NCBI GenBank assembly: GCA_045617405.1
Contig: JAZLIL010000138.1
Coordinates: 1-9,369 of the forward strand
DNA length: 9,369 nt
Origin: JAZLIL01 sp045617405
Lineage (GTDB): Bacteria > Bacillota > Clostridia > Lachnospirales > Lachnospiraceae
Direction of reading: 5' to 3'
This document shows, in pieces, positions 1-5,783 of the stretch (the first letter of the stretch is position 1; each line of letters starts with the position of its first letter). The notes under the pieces are model-generated. The model did no database searches and was not told the origin of the DNA. It saw only the letters and a program-made list of their open reading frames with translations. A program made the position numbers and the translations under genes.

Positions 1-440
1 ACTACCTCATCCTCGATGCCTGCGAGTGTTCCAAGTTCTGCCTCAACAACAACGCCGTGAGCATGTGCATACTCAACGACCTGCTTTGTAATTTCAACAT
101 TCTCATCAAATGACTTTGATGAAGCGTCAATCATAACTGATGTAAAGCCTCCATCGATGCAGCTCTTGCAAAGTTCGAAGCTGTCACCATGATCAAGATG
201 AAGAGCGATCGGGATGTTGGGATGCTCTGCTACTGCTGCTTCAACAAGCTTTACAAGGAAAGTGTGATTAGCGTAAGCACGTGCGCCCTTTGAAACCTGG
301 AGGATAACGGGGCTTGAAAGCTCATCGGCTGCCTCAGTGATGCCCTGAACGATCTCCATGTTGTTAACGTTGAAAGCCCCGACTGCGTAGCCGCCGCTAT
401 AAGCCTTCTTAAACATTTCGGTTGTTGTTACTAATGCCAT
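1..440 (-). CDS. fba: Class II fructose-bisphosphate aldolase, N-terminal part (3' end outside window)
   Basis: Zinc-dependent aldolase of glycolysis and gluconeogenesis, cleaving fructose 1,6-bisphosphate to dihydroxyacetone phosphate and glyceraldehyde 3-phosphate in the cytosol. The first 146 codons are visible and the frame is open to the window edge. The start MALVTTTEMF followed by GYAVGAFNVNNME is typical of the Bacillus/Clostridium type. HLDHG at residues 81-85 carries the family's catalytic Asp (D83) and a zinc-binding His (H84). TSVMIDAS is at about 100-107, and VEAELG near 132-137 contains the Glu expected in the metal site. Start choice: the ATG has an AAAGGAAGG ribosome site (449-457) 8 bases upstream. 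A near-consensus promoter lies just beyond it, so the gene has its own transcription start although it follows the aldehyde dehydrogenase gene on the same strand by 102 bases. The family is about 280-310 residues long, so roughly half is missing. A tagatose-bisphosphate aldolase of the same fold is a less likely alternative. Confidence 0.95.
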   Translation of the reverse strand, partial: MALVTTTEMFKKAYSGGYAVGAFNVNNMEIVQGITEAADELSSPVILQVSKGARAYANHTFLVKLVEAAVAEHPNIPIALHLDHGDSFELCKSCIDGGFTSVMIDASSKSFDENVEITKQVVEYAHAHGVVVEAELGTLAGIEDEV

Positions 441-480
441 AGGAAATGCCTTCCTTTCTGTAGTTTATTTCACGACCTAT

Positions 481-509
481 ATTCTAAGCACATTCTCACC
501 CGTTGTCAA
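481..509 (-). promoter_or_regulatory. Sigma-A type promoter of fba
   Basis: On the minus strand, a perfect -35 box TTGACA (504-509) is followed after exactly 17 bases by TAGAAT (481-486), one base from the TATAAT consensus. Transcription would begin near 474, giving a leader of about 34 bases with the ribosome site at 449-457. This is the best vegetative promoter in the window and fits a highly expressed glycolytic gene. I see no intrinsic terminator between the stop of the aldehyde dehydrogenase gene (543) and this promoter, so some read-through into fba is possible. Confidence 0.85.
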
Positions 510-542
510 CAAGGCAGTTTTGTTTCATTCACCCTGGATTAA

Positions 543-1988
543 TTACATCGGAGGAAATTGTGCGTCCTCGTAGCGAATTGTAATCCACTTAAGTTCAGTA
601 AACTCATCGATTGAGAACGGTCCGTCTTCTCTTCCTGTTCCGCTCTTTTTCACTCCACCGAAGGGAGCTCTTCTTGAACCAAGAACAGTGGAATCATTAA
701 TATGAACCATCCCTGATTCCATCCTTTGAGACATTGAAACAGCCTTACTGATATCATTAGTAATGAGCGCTGATGACAAACCATAACTGTTGTCATTGCA
801 AAGCCTGAGGGCGTCCTCCGGATTCTCTGCCATAATGATGCTTGTGACAGGTCCGAAGCTCTCTTCATAGAAGATTTTCATATCCTGGGTAACATCCTTA
901 AGAAGTGTCGGAGTGTAGAATGAACCCTCGTGAGTTCCACCGCACAAAAGCTTTGCTCCCTTTTCAACGGCATCTTTAACCTGTCCGTCAATAAAGCTGC
1001 ACTGTTTTGCATTGATGAGCGGCCCAATGATTGTCATTGGATCGTGCGGATTTCCCATTTTAAGGTTCTTTACTCTTTCAAGCATTTTATCACAGAACGA
1101 ATCATAAATCGGCTTTTCAACAATTATCCTGCTTGTTGCCATGCAGATTTGCCCCTGATGGAAATAAGCGCCAAACAGACAGATATTGACTGCCTTATCA
1201 ATGTCTGCATCCTTCAGAACGATTGCAGGATTCTTTCCTCCCATCTCAAGATGGTACTTTTTAAGTGTCTTTGCTGCCTTTGCTGCTATTTCAGAACCAA
1301 CCGCAGTTGAGCCCGTAAACGTAATCTTTTTTATCCTCTCATCTTCAACAAGTGCATCTCCAACTACAGATCCCGGACCGGGAAGGCAGCTGAAAAGTCC
1401 TTTTGGAAGTCCCGCAGCTTCGAGACATTCTGCAAGAATTAATCCTGTAACGGGTGTATCGGAAGCGGGCTTCAAAATAAACGAGTTACCTGCAGCAAGC
1501 CCGAAGAAAACCTTGTTTGCACATAAGAGCAGCGGGTAATTGAAAGGTCCGATACCTGCAACGACGCCAAGAGGCTGTCTTACCCAGTATGAAAGAGTAC
1601 CGGGTGAGTCATCGGGAACAACACCACCGTCAATCCTCCGGCACTCCCCTGCAGCAGCCCTTACGATGTTAACTGTCTGTGCAACTTCATCCATGGATTT
1701 CATAAATGCAGATCCGCTTTCATCTATGAGAATATTAGCGAATTTCTCCATGTTTGCTTCCATGTAATCTGCAGCCTTCAGAAGTATCCGTTCTCTGTCG
1801 GCAGCAAGCATTGATGCCCATGCAGGTTGAGCTTCAACTGCAGCACTGATTGCCTTTTCGACTTCATCAGGTCCCGCTAAATGAACCTTTGCAAATACAC
1901 TGCCATCTGCAGGATTAAGATCGTCAATCACCTTACCCGATACAGTTTTTGTCCATTCACCCGCAAGATACAATAAGTACTCTGTCAT
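543..1988 (-). CDS. Aldehyde dehydrogenase, benzaldehyde/vanillin dehydrogenase-like
   Basis: NAD(P)-dependent oxidation of an aldehyde to a carboxylic acid; soluble. At 481 residues it is full length for the ALDH superfamily. Catalytic residues are all present: Asn150 in PFNYP, Lys173 in LKPAS, the cofactor loop FTGSTAVG (224-231), Glu248 in LEMGGKN, nucleophile Cys282 in GQICMA, and the cofactor-contacting Glu of EESFGP (375-380). The C-terminal stretch HINDSTV...APFGGVKKSG...EFTELKWIT (429-470) resembles benzaldehyde (XylC) and vanillin dehydrogenases more than the CoA-acylating or betaine aldehyde types. The start is fixed by AAAGGAG (1996-2002), 7 bases before the ATG. It is divergent from a XylB-like alcohol dehydrogenase across a 213-base control region, which suggests the two act on one alcohol/aldehyde/acid series. 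Family and catalytic competence are secure. The aromatic substrate is inferred from resemblance; succinate semialdehyde or another aldehyde cannot be excluded. Confidence 0.9.
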   Translation of the reverse strand: MTEYLLYLAGEWTKTVSGKVIDDLNPADGSVFAKVHLAGPDEVEKAISAAVEAQPAWASMLAADRERILLKAADYMEANMEKFANILIDESGSAFMKSMDEVAQTVNIVRAAAGECRRIDGGVVPDDSPGTLSYWVRQPLGVVAGIGPFNYPLLLCANKVFFGLAAGNSFILKPASDTPVTGLILAECLEAAGLPKGLFSCLPGPGSVVGDALVEDERIKKITFTGSTAVGSEIAAKAAKTLKKYHLEMGGKNPAIVLKDADIDKAVNICLFGAYFHQGQICMATSRIIVEKPIYDSFCDKMLERVKNLKMGNPHDPMTIIGPLINAKQCSFIDGQVKDAVEKGAKLLCGGTHEGSFYTPTLLKDVTQDMKIFYEESFGPVTSIIMAENPEDALRLCNDNSYGLSSALITNDISKAVSMSQRMESGMVHINDSTVLGSRRAPFGGVKKSGTGREDGPFSIDEFTELKWITIRYEDAQFPPM

Positions 1989-2024
1989 AAAGAATCTCCT
2001 TTCAATATCGCTTTTTCAAGATAG

Positions 2025-2038
2025 AAACATTGATGTTT
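2025..2038. promoter_or_regulatory. Palindrome in the aldehyde dehydrogenase leader, candidate operator
   Basis: AAACAT-TG-ATGTTT is a perfect dyad with 6-base arms and a 2-base centre. It lies downstream of the proposed aldehyde dehydrogenase -10 element (2053-2058) and 36 bases upstream of that gene's start codon, so a bound regulator would block elongation or promoter clearance. It contains TCAATGT read in the gene's own direction (minus strand, 2027-2033), a heptamer that also occurs in the leader dyad of the divergent alcohol dehydrogenase gene. A regulatory role is inference. Confidence 0.35.
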
Positions 2039-2052
2039 TTCATGATAAAAGT

Positions 2053-2061
2053 ATTGTAACA
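2053..2061 (-). promoter_or_regulatory. Extended -10 promoter candidate for the aldehyde dehydrogenase gene
   Basis: The minus strand reads TGTTACAAT. This is an extended -10 element (TG, one base, then TACAAT, one mismatch to TATAAT). No good -35 box lies 16-18 bases upstream, which extended -10 promoters tolerate. Transcription would start near 2046 and give a leader of about 58 bases ending in the AAAGGAG site. Confidence 0.5.
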
Positions 2062-2089
2062 TAATGACCATACGAATAAAATAGAATTG

Positions 2090-2095
2090 TATAAT
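2090..2095 (+). promoter_or_regulatory. -10 element candidate for the alcohol dehydrogenase gene
   Basis: An exact TATAAT lies on the plus strand about 106 bases before the start codon. The spacing-compatible -35 region (around 2066-2073) is poor, so the promoter may be weak or activator-dependent. It faces away from the aldehyde dehydrogenase -10 element only about 30 bases to the left, so the two -35 regions overlap and a single regulator could control both genes. Confidence 0.45.
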
Positions 2096-2113
2096 ATTAA
2101 CAGCATATATCTT

Positions 2114-2140
2114 TTATCTCTTCAATGTCTGAAGAAATAA
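2114..2140. promoter_or_regulatory. 27-base dyad in the alcohol dehydrogenase leader, candidate operator
   Basis: TTATCTCTTCA (2114-2124) and TGAAGAAATAA (2130-2140) are inverted repeats matching at 10 of 11 positions around the 5-base centre ATGTC. The inner six pairs are perfect; the single mismatch is C2118/A2136. The element begins about 12 bases after the start site expected from the TATAAT at 2090-2095. That suits a repressor operator just downstream of the promoter, or a small leader hairpin. There is no T-run after it, so it is not an intrinsic terminator. Confidence 0.5.
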
Positions 2141-2191
2141 TCAAACGCAGTTAATTGTCGTCGCAGCTTAATGTTTTCTGTCTCAAAGAAT

Positions 2192-2196
2192 GGAGG
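2192..2196 (+). promoter_or_regulatory. Ribosome binding site that decides the alcohol dehydrogenase start
   Basis: GGAGG lies 5 bases before the ATG at 2202. An in-frame ATG at 2190 overlaps this site and has no comparable site of its own, so the shorter protein starting MRSNMM is preferred. Confidence 0.8.
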
Positions 2197-2201
2197 TATT
2201 T

Positions 2202-3314
2202 ATGAGAAGCAATATGATGATTCAGGCCTACGTTAACCGCAAAAACAATGAACTAAAAAAGGAAAATCTCTTTATAGGAGAACCCGGACTCAATCAGGTA
2301 CTTATTAAAATGGTCGCATGCGGAGTCTGTCACACTGACTCGGTTGTTATGAACAACATCATGCCCGTACCCCGCCCCTCTGTTCTTGGTCATGAAGGCG
2401 TCGGAATTGTCGAGGAAACAGGCCCCGGTGTAATGGACCTTGAAGTCGGAGACCACGTTGTAATGTCTTACCCTTCCTGCGGTATCTGTGAGGCCTGCAG
2501 AAAAGGACACCCTTATGCCTGCAAATACTCTTCGCAGCTCTTCTGGGGCGGTGCATATTTTGACGGAAGCAGAAAACTGAAGGACGAAGAAGGCACGGAA
2601 GTCTCCGTTATGTTCGGACAAGGTGCATTTGCACAATACGCAATTGCAAACACGCGCTACTGTGTCAAAGTCGACAGGGACGTTGATCTTAAGATGCTAA
2701 GTTCACTAGGCTGCGGAATTCAGACAGGTGCTTCATCAGTTATAAATGTTATGCATCCGGTTGCCGGTGATTCAATTGTCGTGTTCGGAACAGGTGCTGT
2801 AGGTCTTTCTGCAGTGATGGCCGCAAAAATCTGCGGCTGCAGCAGGATAATTGCTGTTGACATTGTGGAGGAAAGACTTGCTCTTGCCAAAGAACTTGGT
2901 GCAACGGATGTTATTAATCCTAATAATGTTGAAGACGTTTCGTCAGCAGTCAAGGAACTTACAGACGGCGAAGGAGCCACCTTCTCCTTTGAATCCACCG
3001 GTCATGCCGAACTCATCGTTACCGCTCTTGACAGCTTACGAAGTGAAGGCACTGAAGTGTTTGTCAGTGCCACAGGTCCTCAGTCGATTTCCTTCATGCC
3101 CGATCTTCAGATGATGAGTCAATGTAAAACGCTGACGGGCGTTGTGGAGGGTGCATCAGATCCGCAGAGCTTTATCCCGATTCTTGTCAGGTTCTACAAA
3201 GAGGGCAGGCTTCCTCTCGAAAAGATAACAAAGTTCTACTCATTTGATGAGCTTCAAAAAGCTTTTGAAGACTCACATAGCGGTGCAACGATTAAACCCG
3301 TAATTGTATTCTGA
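2202..3314 (+). CDS. Zinc-dependent aryl-alcohol (benzyl alcohol dehydrogenase-like) dehydrogenase
   Basis: Medium-chain zinc alcohol dehydrogenase of 370 residues, close to the roughly 366 of XylB-type enzymes. Catalytic zinc ligands are Cys43 (GVCHTD), His64-Glu65 (GHEGVG) and Cys171 (LGCGIQTG). The structural zinc site is Cys93, Cys96, Cys99 and Cys107, in CGIC-EAC-x7-C spacing. The Rossmann fingerprint GTGAVG is at 196-201, with Asp220 at the end of the second strand (AVDI) favouring NAD over NADP. The block GQGAFAQYAI...VDRDVDL...LGCGIQTGA resembles benzyl/aryl-alcohol dehydrogenases more than glutathione-dependent formaldehyde dehydrogenase. The start follows GGAGG at 2192-2196. It is divergent from a XylC-like aldehyde dehydrogenase and convergent with the helicase gene, 8 bases between stops. 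In a fermenter the enzyme may run toward alcohol formation. The fold, metals and NAD use are well supported; the aromatic substrate is an inference. Confidence 0.9.
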   Translation: MRSNMMIQAYVNRKNNELKKENLFIGEPGLNQVLIKMVACGVCHTDSVVMNNIMPVPRPSVLGHEGVGIVEETGPGVMDLEVGDHVVMSYPSCGICEACRKGHPYACKYSSQLFWGGAYFDGSRKLKDEEGTEVSVMFGQGAFAQYAIANTRYCVKVDRDVDLKMLSSLGCGIQTGASSVINVMHPVAGDSIVVFGTGAVGLSAVMAAKICGCSRIIAVDIVEERLALAKELGATDVINPNNVEDVSSAVKELTDGEGATFSFESTGHAELIVTALDSLRSEGTEVFVSATGPQSISFMPDLQMMSQCKTLTGVVEGASDPQSFIPILVRFYKEGRLPLEKITKFYSFDELQKAFEDSHSGATIKPVIVF

Positions 3315-3322
3315 TACAAATT

Positions 3323-5719
3323 TCATTCCTTCCAGAATTTTTTGAGCTGCTCAGGCAGCCTTTTCAGATCGGTCTTCCCGTACGGATTCCACTCACGGGG
3401 GAACAGCTCGCTGTACTGCCTGCGGGAAAACCGATTGTCAAGAAGGAGTATCGCACCCCGATCCGTGATAGTTCTGATAACACGACCGGCGGACTGCAGT
3501 ACCTTGTTCATTCCCGGGTAGAGATAGGCATACTCGAAGCCCGTTCCTTTTCTTTCATCGAAGTAGCTGCGGAACAGCTCCCACTCGGCACAGACCATCG
3601 GAATCCCCGTTCCGACGATTACAGCCCCTATCAGCCTGTCATCCTTGAGATCGATGCCCTCGCCGAAAATACCGCCCATGACACAAAAACCGATTCTTGT
3701 GACGGCCGTTTCACTCTCAAAGGCTGCAAGATACTCTTCACGCTCCTTCTCAGTCATTCCGCTCTTTTGAATCAGAATTTCACGTCCTTCGATGTATGAT
3801 AGTTCTGCAGCGACATCGTTTATCATCCTGTACGAAGGAAAGAAAACCATGTAGTTTCCTGTCTTCGCACCGGTAAATGCGTCAATGTAAGCCGCAATCT
3901 TTCGATACTCTGTCCTGTTTCTTTTGGAATATAAAGTGCTCACATCATCTGCCGTCAGAATGAGCCGCATTTCCTTCTTAAAGGGTGACGGTGAGTAAAC
4001 CGCGTAATCTTCCTCCGTCCCGCCGAGCTGACTCATGTAATAACTTATCGGCAGCAGTGTCGCAGAAAACAGTACCGATGCCTTGCCGAATGCCAGGCAG
4101 CTCTTTATATTCGCAGAAGGATCCATGCATGAAAGCTTGATAAAGAAATCTCCCTTTTCTGTGAAATCACCGTAGAAAAGGTAGTTTTCATCGTAAAGAT
4201 CGTAAATTGTCATGAACAGCTTCGCTGCGAAATAGAGTTCAGTTGCCTCGTCAGCACCGTTTAACTCAATCTCATCCTTATAGATTGCTTCAAACGCCGC
4301 AACAAGCCGAATAACATGAAAAACTACGCTTGCGTGAAGAACATCATTTTGGTACACAGTGAGCTTTGACGTTTCACGCTTCAGCGCAAGCATTGCACGG
4401 TTAAGACTGTCCAGAGACCTCACAAGTTCCTTGATTCTGTGATTGTTTTCCCCAATCTTCACAAGCCGCTTCACTTCAAGAACGTCCTCCTTGACAAGCA
4501 CGGCGCTGAACATCTCCCGCGCGCGCTCAACAAGGTTGTGGCTCTCATCAATAAGAAAGACATAGTCATGCTTTTTCTCATCGGAAAAGAATCTTCTAAG
4601 CCTTACAGTCGGATCGAAGACATAATTGTAATCACAGATAACGGCATCCGCCCAGTGCGTCAGATCGAGGCACATTTCAAACGGGCAGACGTTGTGCTTT
4701 AGTGCATACTCTTCCACCGTCTTTTGGTCAATACCTGTCTCATGAATGAGCATATCGTAAATACAGTCGTTAACCCTGTCAAAATGTCCCTGTGCTCTCT
4801 CACAGTCAATCGGATTACAAGACGGCTTTTCAAGAACGCAGATCTTATCCTTCGCTGTGAGCGTAATGCTCCGAAAGCACACTCCTCTTGAAGCGATAAT
4901 CGAAAAAGCCTCCTGTGCAACAGTCCTTGCTATTGTCTTTGCCGTAAGATAAAAGACTTTCCCGGCCTTTCCCTCTCCCATCGCTTTTACCGCAGGAAAC
5001 ACAGTCGAGATCGTCTTCCCGACCCCTGTCGGTGCCTCAAGAAACAGCTTCTTTTCCCTGATTATCGTCCTGTAGACATCTGCCACAAGTTCACGCTGAC
5101 CGGCTCTGTACTCAAACGGAAATTCGCAAGACTTGACTGTGCGGTTTCGCTTCTCTCTCCAGTTTATTTCAAGAGCGCCCCATCTTGCATACGCTTTTGT
5201 AACTTCCTCGAACCATTCGGTGAGTTCTTTCATCGAAAAGACAAAATGAATCCTCTTTACATACTCCTTGCCGATAGTCGCGTAAGTCATGCGGATACCC
5301 ATTGTTTCCTGATTGTTTTGCTTTCCGAAAATATATGCGTAGCACTTCGCCTGCGCAAGATGGATGGGATTAGGCTCGCTTATCCGCCTCACATCAGCAT
5401 AGGTCGACTTGATCTCATCCATTGTGTATTCAGGCATATCAATGTCTTCGCCGAAAGGAACATAATTTTCAATAAGACCGTCAGCCCTTCCTTCGACGCT
5501 CAGTGTAAACTCCAGTCCTTCATACTCAAGAGGTACTTTAACTAAAAGCGGCATTTCGGCGATGTAGCTTCCGCCCTCACGCTTTTGCAGTTTTCTGTGC
5601 ATACGGCTGCCTTCAGCCATAGCTTCCGCATTCCTGCGTCCGGCGTGCCTGCTGTCAATGCTGCCGCTTCTCAAAATAAACTCAACTAAGTTTCTGACTG
5701 AAATCCTGATTTCTTCCAT
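3323..5719 (-). CDS. PD-(D/E)XK nuclease fused to DinG/XPD-type iron-sulfur DNA helicase
   Basis: Predicted ATP-dependent superfamily 2 helicase of 798 residues with an N-terminal RecB-family nuclease domain; role probably DNA repair. Nuclease motifs (about 1-190): GxxxH ending at His41, Asp80 in EGRADG, Glu102-x-Lys104 in DEIKS, and QxxxY at 123-127. The helicase begins with a Q-like motif (YRAGQREL, near 204-211). Walker A APTGVGKT is at 229-236. Four cysteines at about 294, 301, 306 and 345 fit the XPD/DinG iron-sulfur cluster. DESH is at 391-394 and motif VI QSAGRVIR starts near 742. Start choice: an in-frame TTG 18 bases upstream (5737) lies between the proposed -35 and -10 boxes and has no ribosome site. 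The ATG at 5719 gives MEEIRISVRNLVEF, which is how I recall relatives beginning. It too lacks a Shine-Dalgarno sequence, suggesting leaderless translation. Nuclease and helicase motifs look intact; the cellular job is unknown. Confidence 0.88.
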   Translation of the reverse strand: MEEIRISVRNLVEFILRSGSIDSRHAGRRNAEAMAEGSRMHRKLQKREGGSYIAEMPLLVKVPLEYEGLEFTLSVEGRADGLIENYVPFGEDIDMPEYTMDEIKSTYADVRRISEPNPIHLAQAKCYAYIFGKQNNQETMGIRMTYATIGKEYVKRIHFVFSMKELTEWFEEVTKAYARWGALEINWREKRNRTVKSCEFPFEYRAGQRELVADVYRTIIREKKLFLEAPTGVGKTISTVFPAVKAMGEGKAGKVFYLTAKTIARTVAQEAFSIIASRGVCFRSITLTAKDKICVLEKPSCNPIDCERAQGHFDRVNDCIYDMLIHETGIDQKTVEEYALKHNVCPFEMCLDLTHWADAVICDYNYVFDPTVRLRRFFSDEKKHDYVFLIDESHNLVERAREMFSAVLVKEDVLEVKRLVKIGENNHRIKELVRSLDSLNRAMLALKRETSKLTVYQNDVLHASVVFHVIRLVAAFEAIYKDEIELNGADEATELYFAAKLFMTIYDLYDENYLFYGDFTEKGDFFIKLSCMDPSANIKSCLAFGKASVLFSATLLPISYYMSQLGGTEEDYAVYSPSPFKKEMRLILTADDVSTLYSKRNRTEYRKIAAYIDAFTGAKTGNYMVFFPSYRMINDVAAELSYIEGREILIQKSGMTEKEREEYLAAFESETAVTRIGFCVMGGIFGEGIDLKDDRLIGAVIVGTGIPMVCAEWELFRSYFDERKGTGFEYAYLYPGMNKVLQSAGRVIRTITDRGAILLLDNRFSRRQYSELFPREWNPYGKTDLKRLPEQLKKFWKE
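3346..3364 (+). terminator. Weak terminator-like hairpin after the alcohol dehydrogenase gene
   Basis: GCTGC (3346-3350), loop TCAG, GCAGC (3355-3359), then C and TTTT on the plus strand, beginning about 32 bases past the alcohol dehydrogenase stop. It lies inside the 3' end of the opposing helicase gene. The stem has only 5 pairs and the T-run is short, so termination would be partial at best. It is listed because nothing better exists between these two convergent genes. Confidence 0.25.
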
Positions 5720-5725
5720 GGGCTT

Positions 5726-5754
5726 ATTATAGCTCAAAAAAGAGCCGGTCGCAA
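5726..5754 (-). promoter_or_regulatory. Helicase promoter embedded in the upstream terminator; predicts a leaderless mRNA
   Basis: On the minus strand TTGCGA (5749-5754, four of six matches to TTGACA) is followed after 17 bases by an exact TATAAT (5726-5731). The usual 7-step distance from the last base of the -10 box puts +1 at 5719, the A of the helicase ATG. The -35 box lies in the loop and first stem base of the GGDEF gene's terminator hairpin. With no Shine-Dalgarno sequence upstream of the ATG, a leaderless transcript is the simplest reading. Confidence 0.6.
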
Positions 5755-5762
5755 TGACCGGC
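5736..5762 (-). terminator. Intrinsic terminator of the GGDEF gene
   Basis: On the minus strand a perfect 7-base stem GCCGGTC/GACCGGC (5756-5762 with 5744-5750) around the loop ATTGC is followed by TC and six T residues (5736-5741). It begins 21 bases past the stop codon. No T-run follows the hairpin on the plus strand, so it works in one direction. Confidence 0.9.
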
Positions 5763-5783
5763 TGTCAAACTCAAATGAGCAGT

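Noticed and set aside
510..542. Terminator between the aldehyde dehydrogenase and aldolase genes
   Set aside because: Only an AT-rich AACAA/TTGTT stem without a T-run is visible, which is not enough for intrinsic termination.
930..1767. Several plus-strand open frames opposite the aldehyde dehydrogenase gene as extra genes
   Set aside because: They have no ribosome sites or recognisable domains and lie antisense to a gene with an intact catalytic motif set, so they are by-products of its codon usage.
2190..2201. Upstream in-frame ATG at 2190 as the alcohol dehydrogenase start
   Set aside because: It overlaps the GGAGG ribosome site that serves the ATG at 2202 and would add four residues not expected in the family.
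5720..5737. TTG at 5737 as the helicase start
   Set aside because: No ribosome site precedes it. It overlaps the T-run of the upstream terminator, lies upstream of the predicted transcription start, and would add six residues that I do not recall in relatives.
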